DNA of 23,533 nucleotides from Chitinophagaceae bacterium. Lineage in GTDB: Bacteria; Bacteroidota; Bacteroidia; Chitinophagales; Chitinophagaceae. Under the pieces are notes generated by a model. It was not told where the DNA came from and did not search any database. It saw nothing but the letters and a program-made list of their open reading frames with translations. This document shows, piece after piece, positions 1 through 7,218 of this stretch; the first letter of the stretch is position 1; each line of letters opens with the position of its first letter. The stretch lies in assembly GCA_016720745.1 (NCBI GenBank), contig JADKKA010000021.1:1-23533 (forward strand), read 5' to 3'. A program made the position numbers and the translations under genes.

Positions 1-1577
1 ACCGTGATGGTAGTTGACTTGACAGAATCACCCAGTAAAATATTATCCTGTATATAACCTGAAAATTTATTGATATCAAGACTGGCAGCAGTTTTCAATA
101 CTTTGTTTAGGCGTAATAAATCCGGCTGGTATGGCAAACTATATCCTGCAGAATCCTGGAACTCCCATTCATTGAGCCGGTCATTGATCCGGGATTTGTC
201 GAATGCCAGTCCCCACTGAAAAGCATGGTTCCCCTGGTCATAATTTCCTTTATGGGAAATATTCCAGTTTTCAATGTTCAAAGTATTTCTGGCCCAGGTC
301 TGGTATACCCCGGCACCCAATGGATTCACAATGGCACCATAGGTGGGATTTCGCTGATCAAAATCCCTTTCCCCGAATAAATAAGCACCAATGATGTCCA
401 GATTTTCCCTTTCATCATTCTCAAAACGGGAAGCCATCCATTTTAATTTCAGTTTTTTGCTTACCTGATTGGTCAGCGAAAAACCCAGCATATTGGTCTG
501 GTACTGGTCTTTTTCCCTTCCTTCAAAAAATACATCGATGCCTACTGTGGTACTGAAATAAGGAGAGATCACGGAACTGGTCAACTGACTGTTCTGCGGA
601 ATCAGTGTAAAGCGGGTCTGTGAAATATTGCTGAGGAGTTCTGCCTGCCATTTCGGACTAAACTGATAGGTCAGCAGGGCCTGGAAATCGGAAGAAGAGG
701 GAACATAATTGCCCTTGGTTTCCTGCCGGCTCAATAAGTTGCGGTTACTTCTGTTCCGGATCCCCAGCAGGTAACTGAATTTATTTTTTTTATCAGCACC
801 CTCCAGTTGCAACCCCTGTTCCAGAATACTGATAAAGGCCGAACCACCGAATTTCTTTGGTTTTTTATATTGAATATCCAGCACACTGCTCATTTTATCT
901 CCATGCCTTGCCTGGAATCCACCGTTGTAAAAGCTGATACTGCGCACCATTTCGGGATTGATAAAACTCAATCCTTCCTGCTGACCGCTGCGGACGAGGT
1001 AAGGACGAAAGATTTCAAAGTCATTCACATAAATCAGGTTCTCATCATAACTGCCACCCCTTACGGAATACTGAGAAGTGAGTTCATTATTGGATCCTAC
1101 AAATATTTTAATCAGGCTTTCCACCCCGGTAACGGCGGAGGGCAAATTCAAAATGGTTTTGGGATTGGGTTTGATCAAACCGGCTTCCCGGCGTTCCCGT
1201 TGATCGGTGACGATGACTTCTTCCAGGGTTTTTTCTCCTCTTTCGAGACGGATGCTGATGACTTCTTCCTCATTTTCATTCAGCATGAAATTTTTCTGTT
1301 CCGTATTCCGGCCAGCATAACTAAATACCAGGGCAAAAGCTTTATCAACCGGAACTTTGATTCTGAAATAACCGGAATCATTACTGAGATAGCCCTTTGA
1401 CTGGCCAAGGATGATAATTGAAACTCTGGAGAGGGGGCGCTCATTTTCATCCAGTACTTTGCCGGATACATAAGCCGACTTTCCCGCTTTTTCAGCTGGC
1501 GGGTTTTGGGAATAACTGATAACAGTGATGAACAGGAGAAATGCAGTCAGCGATATCTGGCGGCAGCGTCTTTTCAT
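1..1577 (-). CDS. TonB-dependent outer-membrane receptor (N-terminal part, cut by window edge)
   Basis: The minus-strand frame is open from ATG at 1577 to the left edge (525 codons), so the C-terminal barrel strands are missing. Residues 1 to about 22 form a signal peptide ending near ISYSQ. Next comes a carboxypeptidase-regulatory-like beta-sandwich (VSGKVLDENERPLSRVSI), usual at the N-terminus of Bacteroidota receptors, then a plug domain with SVRGGSYDENLIYVNDFEIF and NGGFQARHGDKMSSVLDI, then alternating beta-strand segments of a barrel. The family imports substrates across the outer membrane using TonB/ExbBD energy. Ligand unknown: no SusD-like partner is visible, which argues against a classical polysaccharide-utilisation SusC. 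No frameshift was seen over the whole length, unlike many genes further right. Confidence 0.9.
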   Translation of the reverse strand, partial: MKRRCRQISLTAFLLFITVISYSQNPPAEKAGKSAYVSGKVLDENERPLSRVSIIILGQSKGYLSNDSGYFRIKVPVDKAFALVFSYAGRNTEQKNFMLNENEEEVISIRLERGEKTLEEVIVTDQRERREAGLIKPNPKTILNLPSAVTGVESLIKIFVGSNNELTSQYSVRGGSYDENLIYVNDFEIFRPYLVRSGQQEGLSFINPEMVRSISFYNGGFQARHGDKMSSVLDIQYKKPKKFGGSAFISILEQGLQLEGADKKNKFSYLLGIRNRSNRNLLSRQETKGNYVPSSSDFQALLTYQFSPKWQAELLSNISQTRFTLIPQNSQLTSSVISPYFSTTVGIDVFFEGREKDQYQTNMLGFSLTNQVSKKLKLKWMASRFENDERENLDIIGAYLFGERDFDQRNPTYGAIVNPLGAGVYQTWARNTLNIENWNISHKGNYDQGNHAFQWGLAFDKSRINDRLNEWEFQDSAGYSLPYQPDLLRLNKVLKTAASLDINKFSGYIQDNILLGDSVKSTTIT

Positions 1578-1641
1578 AAGAGTTGATATGCCAAGATACG
1601 AAGGTTTGAGGGAGGGATAAATAATTTCTTTGTCAGTGGAA

Positions 1642-1689
1642 TATCGCTAAAAGCGATAGCATAGTCGTGCGGGACTGCAAGTCCCGCAC
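1642..1689. repeat. Two adjacent perfect hairpins in the intergenic region
   Basis: Positions 1642-1658 form a 7-bp stem (TATCGCT/AGCGATA) with an AAA loop. Positions 1667-1689 form a 10-bp stem (GTGCGGGACT/AGTCCCGCAC) with a GCA loop. Neither is followed by a T-run on the strand that reads out of a gene, so they are not classic intrinsic terminators. They lie just upstream of the TonB receptor start (1577, minus strand), where they could be a REP-like dispersed element or affect the leader RNA. Confidence 0.6.
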
Positions 1690-1700
1690 AGCAGGTTATA

Positions 1701-1793
1701 GCCACAAAGGCACATAGAAACGAATGCTTGGGGGGGAGTTTTTTTATTTACTTAGTGCCTTTGTCCAAAGGACTCTTCGAGCGTCTTTGTGGC
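1701..1793. repeat. Imperfect inverted repeat (GCCACAAAGGCAC arms)
   Basis: GCCACAAAGGCAC at 1701-1713 is mirrored by GTGCCTTTGT at 1755-1764 and again by GTCTTTGTGGC at 1783-1793. The right side looks like two partial copies of the complement with a short insertion between them. The repeat sits between the TonB receptor start and the end of the small lipoprotein gene. It resembles a non-coding dispersed intergenic repeat; a termination role for the minus-strand lipoprotein transcript is possible but not shown. Confidence 0.45.
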
Positions 1794-1824
1794 AACTACT
1801 ATCATCATCTACCCCATCCCGCCT

Positions 1825-2295
1825 TTACTTTTTCAGATAAAACCGGAAGTAGTCCTCGGTGAGCGTCTCCTGTTGATTGATCGTTACAACTGGCATACGG
1901 TTGATACATCCGTCACGTCTGGGTTTAAAAAGAGAATGTTTGATAAAGCGTTCTTCTTCCTGGATTTTGGTGATACGATAAATTCTTCCGGCCAGGGGTA
2001 ACACAATTTCATAGTCATAGGAACTCCTGAGCAGGCCATCTCCATTCACGGAAGTCATGGTCAGCGTATCATTGCTCCTGCTGAACCCTGCTGTTACAAA
2101 AACGCTGTCGATCTTTTGGGAAAATTGTGATCCCAGGGTGTATTTCCGTAGTATAATTTGATTGGATTCGGGATCGCTGAAGCCAATCAACCCAAATTGC
2201 AGATTTCCCGGGCTACAGGGTGTTGATCCACAACCAATGCCCAGCACAAGGAGGACGGTAAAAAGGATATGATGTATTTGTACTTTCAATCGCAC
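1825..2295 (-). CDS. Small hypothetical lipoprotein
   Basis: This is a 156-residue protein with a hydrophobic signal segment (residues 9-21) ending in GIGC, so Cys22 is a plausible lipidated cysteine, although the -3 position (Gly) is atypical. Two further cysteines follow (Cys27, and one near residue 129 in RRDGCINR). The mature part is beta-rich and ends with FRFYLKK. I do not recognise the family. It lies 18 bp downstream of the rpe gene on the same strand and may be co-transcribed with it. The frame is uninterrupted. Confidence 0.7.
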   Translation of the reverse strand: MRLKVQIHHILFTVLLVLGIGCGSTPCSPGNLQFGLIGFSDPESNQIILRKYTLGSQFSQKIDSVFVTAGFSRSNDTLTMTSVNGDGLLRSSYDYEIVLPLAGRIYRITKIQEEERFIKHSLFKPRRDGCINRMPVVTINQQETLTEDYFRFYLKK

Positions 2296-2313
2296 TTTAT
2301 AATGGTCAGCCGC

Positions 2314-2893
2314 TTACAATTGTTTCAACTGATGGATGGTATTGATCGGGTCTGCTGATTTGAATACCGTATTCCCGGCCACTAATACATGGGCACCGGC
2401 TTCCATAATCGAAGCGGCATTTTCCAGGGTCACCCCGCCATCAATTTCAATTTGTACACCCAGGTTTTTTTCATCAATCATCCGGCGGAGTTGCCGGATC
2501 GTCAATATCATGTAGGATATCACTTAAGGAAGAAACAGGAGTATGCGGATTCAGTGCCACACCGGCCTTCATACCCAGACTTTTAATCTGCTGCACATTG
2601 CGGTGCAGATGACGGCAGGCTTCGATATGAACAGTCAGGATATCTGCTCCTGCTTTTTTGAACTGTTCAGCATATTTTTCCGGCTCCTCAATCATCAGGT
2701 GAACGTCACAGGTCTTGGTTGTTGTTTTCCGGATAAACTCAATGATCATCGGACCGAAACTGATATTGGGAACAAAACGGCCATCCATTACATCCAGGTG
2801 GAACCAGTCGGCCTCACTTTCGTTCAGCATCGTGCATTCAGACTGTAATTTCAGAAAATCGGCTGCCAGCAGGGAAGGGGCTACAATGGACAT
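2314..2893 (-). CDS. rpe: Ribulose-phosphate 3-epimerase, broken by an internal deletion and frameshift
   Basis: Rpe interconverts D-ribulose 5-phosphate and D-xylulose 5-phosphate in the cytosolic pentose phosphate pathway. The N-terminal part (2893 to about 2501) reads MSIVAPSLLAADF, then HLDVMDGRFVPNISFG (His32, Asp34) and CDVHLMI (His65), matching three metal ligands of the family. The C-terminal part (about 2500 to 2314, another frame) reads IRQLRRMIDEKN, QIEIDGGVTLEN (fourth metal ligand Asp) and VLVAGNTVFKS. At the junction, ILHDID is joined directly to IRQLRRM: about 23 codons that normally carry the SVNPGFGGQ strand are absent and the frame shifts by one. Adding them back gives roughly 216 residues, the normal size. 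As written, the gene cannot encode active enzyme. It is either a real lesion or an assembly error; the second seems likely because Rpe is a core enzyme. Confidence 0.9.
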
Positions 2894-2929
2894 GCAGGGG
2901 AGGTTTGCGGTGCAAGATAAGAAGAATAG

Positions 2930-3003
2930 TAATTAGGAATTAGGTATTAGTTATTGGGTATTACCATTCATTTAAGCCAATATCTAATACCCAATACCCA
3001 ATC
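2930..3003. repeat. Heptanucleotide-period arrays in inverted arrangement
   Basis: Five consecutive 7-mers run from 2930 to 2964 (TAATTAG, GAATTAG, GTATTAG, TTATTGG, GTATTAC). After an 18-bp gap, 7-mers of roughly complementary type follow from 2983 (TCTAATA, CCCAATA, CCCAATC). ATTGGGTATTA (2953-2963) and TAATACCCAAT (2985-2995) form a perfect 11-bp inverted repeat. The right end overlaps the stop codon of the TPR gene (3002-3004). The period matches the arrays at 5763-5871 and 5939-6640, although the unit sequence differs. Confidence 0.7.
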
Positions 3004-4003
3004 ACAATTTCTCAGCAGCCTCTTTTGCCTCCTTCATCGACTTATCCAACTCGTAAGCCCGCAGGTAATTCACTTTTGCTTCTTCCTTTTTACCCAGGGC
3101 TTCCTGGCATTTGGCGATCCAGTAATAGGCATCAGGAAAAGAGGGGGAGATGGTGAGGGCCAGGTTGAAGACGGCCAGGGCCTCTTCGTATTTCTTCATG
3201 TCATAAAGCAGGCTGCCCTTTTCAATATATCCATCCAGGAAATAATAATCGTGTTTGATGGCTTCATCGAAAGCGGAGAGCGCCTTTGCTTTATCGTTGA
3301 GGTTGGAATAATAGATGCCCTTGTAATAATAAGGTTCGGCATGACGGCCTTCTGTATCGGCTTTGATCAGGGAGTCGCATAATGACAGTACACGGGAATT
3401 TTTGGCCTCGGCATATCGAAGGGCCAGGATATAGTTCAGTTCCACATCAAAAGGAGCCAGTTGATAAGCTTTTTCCCAGAGAATGGTGGCTTCAGCTGTT
3501 TGATTGTCTTTATCCAGCAGATCGGCTTTAAGTTTGATCACATCAACCAGATCTGGTTTTTGGGAAAGGATTTCATCACAAATGGCCAGTGCTTCTTTTG
3601 TTTTACTGGTAGCAGTATAGCCCCTGGCCAGACTGAGGCGGAGAAGATAACTGCGTGGTAGTTCCTTTAATGCCTCCTGTAAAAAGAGAATGGCCGAATC
3701 AGCCTGTTTATCCAGCAGGAGTGTGCTGATCCCCAGGGCATATCTTTCTTCTTTCTGAATGGACCAGGCTTTTTGAAAATCAGCCAGGGCCGGTTCGGGA
3801 AAATTATTGGTATTGAGCAGTACGGCCCTGCGGAAAAGTAAGCGGTCATTGCCGGGATCTTTTTTGATACTGTCCGTGATCGCCTCAAAAGGCTTTTGGC
3901 GGAAGATTTCACCATAGGGGGAGTCACTGCTATTATCATTACAGCTGATGATTATAGTCATCGTACAGGCCGTCAGGGCAAATATTTTTGCTAAATATTT
4001 CAT
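3002..4003 (-). CDS. TPR-repeat lipoprotein
   Basis: I chose the start at 4003 because it gives MKYLAKIFAL and a lipoprotein signal ending IIISC (Cys21); an upstream start at 4060 in the same frame would bury the signal. The mature protein is a chain of tetratricopeptide repeats, for example FAEAL-like helices followed by DAYYWIAKCQEALGKKEEAK and a last repeat ending YELDKSMKEAKEAAEKL. TPR arrays bind partner proteins, so this is probably a periplasm-facing scaffold lipoprotein. No catalytic domain is seen. It is divergent from the PD40 lipoprotein at 4097, with which it shares a 93-bp intergenic region. The 333-residue frame is intact. Confidence 0.85.
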   Translation of the reverse strand: MKYLAKIFALTACTMTIIISCNDNSSDSPYGEIFRQKPFEAITDSIKKDPGNDRLLFRRAVLLNTNNFPEPALADFQKAWSIQKEERYALGISTLLLDKQADSAILFLQEALKELPRSYLLRLSLARGYTATSKTKEALAICDEILSQKPDLVDVIKLKADLLDKDNQTAEATILWEKAYQLAPFDVELNYILALRYAEAKNSRVLSLCDSLIKADTEGRHAEPYYYKGIYYSNLNDKAKALSAFDEAIKHDYYFLDGYIEKGSLLYDMKKYEEALAVFNLALTISPSFPDAYYWIAKCQEALGKKEEAKVNYLRAYELDKSMKEAKEAAEKL

Positions 4004-4063
4004 CAATTGAGGGGGTTTGAACAGGTATGACAATCCCCTGACAAACAGGGTGGCCGGCAAAAA

Positions 4064-4071
4064 TACCTTTG
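4064..4071 (+). promoter_or_regulatory. Possible Bacteroidota -7 promoter box (TACCTTTG)
   Basis: TACCTTTG matches the TAnnTTTG consensus of Bacteroidota primary promoters exactly and lies 25 bp before the ATG at 4097, which would give a short leader. No good TTTG -33 box is present at the expected spacing, so this is a weak call. Confidence 0.3.
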
Positions 4072-4096
4072 CAGCCGCTGAAATAAACGAAAACCA

Positions 4097-5194
4097 ATGA
4101 AAAAAAGTATCATTCCCTTTCTGGGTATGCTCAGTATCCTGGCTGCCTGTAACAACAGTTCCAAAATTGAAAAGGCGGCTACCCCTGCTACAGACTCACT
4201 CCGGTACCCTGAAGAATCCCATTTTAAGAATATCCAGCAGCTAACTTATGGTGGGGATAATGCAGAAGCTTACTGGAGCTTTGATGGCAAAATGCTGGTG
4301 TTTCAGCGCACCAATCCCAAAGACGGCATTCCCTGTGATCAGATATTTATTGGCAAAATACCCAAGCCGGGTAAGCCCTTTGAGTATAAATTACTCAGTA
4401 CAGGAAAGGGCCGTACCACCTGTGCCTTTTTTACAAAGGATAATAAGCATGTGATTTATGCCTCCACCCATCTGGGAAGTGAAGCCTGCCCGCCCACACC
4501 TGATCGTGCCAAATACGGCAATAAATATATCTGGCCGCTGTACAGCAGTTTCGACATTTTCATGGCGGATCTGGATGGTAAGATTGTAAAACAACTGACG
4601 AATTCAAAAGGATATGATGCAGAAGCTACTTTATCACCCGACGGAAAGAAAATGATCTACACCAGTACCAAGGACGGGGATATTGAACTCTACATCATGG
4701 ACCTGGAAAATGGCAGCGAAAAACGCATCACCAATACACTTGGCTATGATGGTGGTGCCTGGTTTAGTCCGGATGGTACCAAACTCATCTGGAGGGCCAG
4801 TCGCCCCAAGACAGAAGTTGAAATCAAGGAATACAAAGACCTTCTTTCTGAAAACCTGGTAGCCCCCACCAATATGGAAGTATGGGTGTCGAATGCAGAT
4901 GGCAGCAATGCCCGGCAGATCACATCTTACGGACAGGCTAACTGGGCTCCCGCCTATATGCCCGACAGTAAAAGGATCATCTTTGCTTCTAACCACGAAT
5001 ACAAAAGAGGCTTTCCTTTTAATTTATATACCATCAATGAAGATGGCACGAACCTGCAGAAAATTTCCCGCGACAAGGGTTTTGATGCTTTCCCGATGTT
5101 CTCGCCTAATGGCAAGAAGATTATCTTTTGCAGCAACCGCAATAATGGAGGCACCCGGGATACCAATGTGTTTTTGGCTGATTGGGTGGAATAA
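4097..5194 (+). CDS. PD40/TolB-like beta-propeller lipoprotein
   Basis: This 365-residue protein begins MKKSIIPFLGMLSILAAC, a clean lipobox (LAAC, Cys18). The rest is a series of WD40-like PD40 blades with the typical SPDG, SPNG or MPDS turn followed by IYT, LIW, IIF and so on: SFDGKMLVFQ, SPDGKKMIYTST, SPDGTKLIWRAS, MPDSKRIIFASN and SPNGKKIIFCSN. The family folds as a beta-propeller on the periplasmic or surface side and resembles the TolB C-terminal domain. It is not TolB itself: the N-terminal TolB domain and pal neighbours are absent. Some relatives are annotated as biopolymer-transport or peptidase-associated proteins; no peptidase domain is present here. A strong terminator follows at 5230, making this a single-gene unit. 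Confidence 0.85.
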   Translation: MKKSIIPFLGMLSILAACNNSSKIEKAATPATDSLRYPEESHFKNIQQLTYGGDNAEAYWSFDGKMLVFQRTNPKDGIPCDQIFIGKIPKPGKPFEYKLLSTGKGRTTCAFFTKDNKHVIYASTHLGSEACPPTPDRAKYGNKYIWPLYSSFDIFMADLDGKIVKQLTNSKGYDAEATLSPDGKKMIYTSTKDGDIELYIMDLENGSEKRITNTLGYDGGAWFSPDGTKLIWRASRPKTEVEIKEYKDLLSENLVAPTNMEVWVSNADGSNARQITSYGQANWAPAYMPDSKRIIFASNHEYKRGFPFNLYTINEDGTNLQKISRDKGFDAFPMFSPNGKKIIFCSNRNNGGTRDTNVFLADWVE

Positions 5195-5229
5195 GGCAGA
5201 TAAAGCGGGGTAAAAAAATTAAACGAATT

Positions 5230-5267
5230 AGGTAGGGCATTTCATTTATGCCCTACCTTTATTTTTT
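5230..5267 (+). terminator. Rho-independent terminator after the PD40 lipoprotein
   Basis: AGGTAGGGCAT (5230-5240) pairs perfectly with ATGCCCTACCT (5248-5258) around a 7-nt loop, followed by a T-rich tail (TTTATTTTTT). The position 36 bp after the stop at 5194 fits termination of that gene. An apparent ATG at 5248 lies inside the stem and is not a start. Confidence 0.85.
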
Positions 5268-5292
5268 AAACCCCTCACCAAAATCTGCTTTT

Positions 5293-5761
5293 ATGTATAA
5301 CGGAATGCTTCACCTGCACAGTTTCCTTCGCTGGGTCATCCTGATTTTATTACTGGTTGCAGTGTATCGCCATTTTGTAAGCCGGCACCAGGCCTTTACC
5401 GCAGGTCACCGCAAAACCGGTTTATTCCTCATGATTACAGCCGATTTAATGTTGCTGGTGGGTTTATACCAGTGGTTCACCGGACCCTGGGGTTTAAAAA
5501 AGTATCCAGGCCAATGGGTTCGGGAATGTGATGAAAAATCCCGGCCTTCGTTTCTTTGCCGTAGAACATACCATCGGTATGCTGGCCGCCATCATCCTGA
5601 TCCATATGGGTTATGCGTATGGCAAACAAAATGTGCCGGATGAAAGAAAACACAAACGTTCCCTGCTTTATTTTGGACTTGCTTTATTAATCATCCTCAT
5701 CTCCATTCCATGGCCTTTCCGGGCAGTAGGAGCGGGGAGGGCTTGGTTCCCGGGGATGTGA
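5293..5761 (+). CDS. Small four-TM membrane protein (one-base frameshift)
   Basis: The start at 5293 (MYNGMLHLHSFLRW) lies just beyond the terminator. The first part has two TM helices (about residues 11-25 and 43-60) and LLVGLYQWFTGPWGLK. Reading then has to move to another frame to continue as SIQANGFGNVMKNPGLRFF, AVEHTIGMLAAIILIHMGYA, a fourth TM helix and the end GRAWFPGM. Removing one A from the A6 run at 5496-5501 restores a continuous protein of about 155 residues. The conserved histidines in HLHSF, VEHTIGM and IHMGYA are of the kind that could bind haem, but that is speculation. This type occurs in Bacteroidota as an uncharacterised inner-membrane protein. It is probably intact in the organism. 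Confidence 0.75.
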
Positions 5762-5762
5762 G

Positions 5763-5871
5763 CAGTCGGCAGTCGGCAGTCGACAGTCAGCAGTCGACAG
5801 TCAGCAGTCGACAGTCATCAGTCGACAGTCTAACAGTAATCAGTCTATCAGTCTATCAGTTTATCAGTCAA
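5763..5871. repeat. Heptamer array CAGTCNN (degenerating into octamers)
   Basis: Nine in-phase 7-mers from 5763 to 5825 all begin CAGTC (CAGTCGG twice, then CAGTCGA and CAGTCAG alternating, then CAGTCAT and CAGTCGA). They are followed by CAGTCTAA, CAGTAAT, CAGTCTAT twice, CAGTTTAT and CAGTCAA up to 5871. The array starts two bases after the stop codon of the four-TM gene. No open frame of note crosses it. Confidence 0.9.
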
Positions 5872-5938
5872 GAGTCTTTACTAACAGGAGTTGTTGAAAA
5901 AACAGGGGATCGACTAATTTATATTCTTTTCGACTAAT

Positions 5939-5990
5939 AGTAAGGGCTAATGACTAAAGACTCCAGACTAATGACTGCTCTTCATTTCTC
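5939..5990. repeat. GACTAAN heptamer array and left arm of a 12-bp inverted repeat
   Basis: AGTAAGGGCTAA at 5939-5950 is followed by TGACTAA, AGACTCC, AGACTAA and TGACTGC. The 12-mer is the exact reverse complement of TTAGCCCTTACT at 6491-6502. The unit GACT is the complement of AGTC used in the array at 5763, so the two arrays face opposite ways. The right end runs into the last codons of the minus-strand NTF2-like gene. Confidence 0.8.
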
Positions 5991-6399
5991 TGTAAAATAT
6001 CTTCCCCACAATCTTCCATCCTTCCTTTGTCTTCAGCAGGCTCATGATATCATGAAAGTAGAAGGTAGAATATTCGATGGTGAGTTTGGCAACAGCGGCA
6101 TTGCCATAAACTTCAACCGATTCAATTTTTGTTTTGCGGTCTGATTTTTTCAGGGTATGCCGGGTGCGTGCCATGAAATCACTGAGTGCTACCACCACCA
6201 GGGTATCGTTGCGCATGTATTGCATCTGTCCGGACGGACTAAAGGCTTTGGAGAACATAATGCTATCGCCATTGGTTCCTCCGTCGAGATAATAATTACA
6301 AACGGTTTTGATGGCTTCTGTTTCCTCTTCCTTTGTCTGGGCACCGGACAACAGGCTAAGGGATAAACAGCAACCGAAAAGAAGTATGAATTTTTTCAT
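5968..6399 (-). CDS. Secreted NTF2-like (lumazine-binding-type) protein
   Basis: This 143-residue protein has a signal peptide MKKFILLFGCCLSLSLLSGA, cleaved before QTKEEE. The mature part starts with an amphipathic helix (EEETEAIKTVCNYYLDGGTN), continues with FSKAFSPSGQMQYMRNDTL and DFMARTR, and ends with strands VAKLTIEYSTFYFHDIMSLL and GWKIVGKIFYRE. This order matches the NTF2-like putative lumazine-binding family common in Bacteroidota, usually periplasmic proteins of unknown ligand. The frame is intact. The gene is isolated and bracketed by heptamer arrays that face each other. Confidence 0.8.
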   Translation of the reverse strand: MKKFILLFGCCLSLSLLSGAQTKEEETEAIKTVCNYYLDGGTNGDSIMFSKAFSPSGQMQYMRNDTLVVVALSDFMARTRHTLKKSDRKTKIESVEVYGNAAVAKLTIEYSTFYFHDIMSLLKTKEGWKIVGKIFYREMKSSH

Positions 6400-6465
6400 G
6401 GCAATTTATTTTCCGGTAATGTATGGAGGGAAATTAATTTGGCAAGGTTATTTTACAGGAGCGGC

Positions 6466-6502
6466 TGGTACAGTCGTTAGTCGCTAGTCTTTAGCCCTTA
6501 CT
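6466..6502. repeat. AGTCGTT-type heptamer array and right arm of the 12-bp inverted repeat
   Basis: The units CAGTCGT, TAGTCGC, TAGTCTT and TAGCCCT end at TTAGCCCTTACT (6491-6502), the mirror of 5939-5950. Together with the left array it encloses the NTF2-like gene in an inverted arrangement about 560 bp across. Confidence 0.75.
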
Positions 6503-6558
6503 TTTTGTCGGTAGGTAAATAAATTTAGCCATTGTCCTTTTTAAGGATATGGCATCTT

Positions 6559-6635
6559 AGAACTGACTAACGACTTCTTTTCCCCCTTTAGGGGATAGGG
6601 GTGACTATTGACTAAAGACTATCGACTAAAGACTT
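6559..6635. repeat. Further GACTAAN heptamer units
   Basis: The sequence contains TGACTAA, CGACTTC, then CCCCTTTAGGGG, and then TGACTAT, TGACTAA, AGACTAT, CGACTAA and AGACTTC up to about 6635. The right end touches the 3' end of the phosphoesterase gene (stop at 6626). The units face the same way as those at 5951-5990. Confidence 0.7.
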
Positions 6636-7123
6636 CTCCCTCCCAGCTCAATCACCTCACAATCCCGCATATTACTCCCGTCAATCACAAACCGGATCAG
6701 GGTGCGCACTTTATGCCAGCCCTGTTTACCGGCGGCGCCGGGATTCATGTGGAGACAGCTGATCTTTTCATCATAGATCACTTTTAAAATATGGGAATGA
6801 CCACTGATAAATAATAAAGGCTGGTGGATGGCAAGTTCTTTTCTTGTCTCCGGATTGTATTTGGGAGGAGATCCGCCAATATGCCGCATCATTACTTTTA
6901 CTCCTTCGCAGGTAAAGACCAGTTGTTCCGGGAACTCATGACGGATGGAAGCATCATCAATATTACCATACACGCCTTTGAGCGGTTTAAAAGATTGCAG
7001 TTGTTCTGCTACGGCAGGCCCAAAATCACCGGCATGCCAGACCTCATCGCAGTGGGCAAAATGCCGGAAAACTGCTTCATCCAGAAAACCATGGGTGTCG
7101 GAAATCAGGCCGATACGGGTCAT
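6626..7123 (-). CDS. YfcE/MJ0936-type metallophosphoesterase
   Basis: I chose the start at 7123, which gives MTRIGLISDTHGFLDEAV, the normal beginning of the family; a start 30 codons upstream adds sequence with no family match. The 165-residue protein carries the calcineurin-like signatures in order: DTHG (Asp9, His11), HAGD (Asp33), GNID (Asn54), RHIGG (His81, in place of the common HGD) and GHSH (His109, His111). It ends with MNPGAAG and a final beta-strand. Members are small cytosolic metal-dependent phosphodiesterases; the natural substrate is unknown. It is divergent from the CPBP protease gene, with 95 bp between the starts. The frame is intact. Confidence 0.9.
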   Translation of the reverse strand: MTRIGLISDTHGFLDEAVFRHFAHCDEVWHAGDFGPAVAEQLQSFKPLKGVYGNIDDASIRHEFPEQLVFTCEGVKVMMRHIGGSPPKYNPETRKELAIHQPLLFISGHSHILKVIYDEKISCLHMNPGAAGKQGWHKVRTLIRFVIDGSNMRDCEVIELGGRSL

Positions 7124-7218
7124 GGGATAAAGATAATTCAAATAGGGGCTGTTATGATCCTGTTGTAATGAACTAAATTGTGTCTTGCGGGTTCTATTCA
7201 ATCCTCCCCGCATTTGCT

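Noticed and set aside
807..1400. A 197-codon plus-strand frame over the TonB receptor
   Set aside because: The minus-strand frame is open for 525 codons with clear receptor motifs; the plus-strand reading has no recognisable domain and is a shadow.
4097..5194. The PD40 lipoprotein as TolB itself
   Set aside because: It is a lipoprotein without the TolB N-terminal domain and has no tol-pal neighbours.
5248..5292. A start codon at 5248 for the four-TM gene
   Set aside because: This ATG is inside the right arm of the terminator stem; the residues it would add (MPYLYFLNPSPK) are not signal-like, and 5293 gives the expected N-terminus.
6583..6594. CCCCTTTAGGGG as a terminator
   Set aside because: The stem is only 4-5 bp and no T-run follows.
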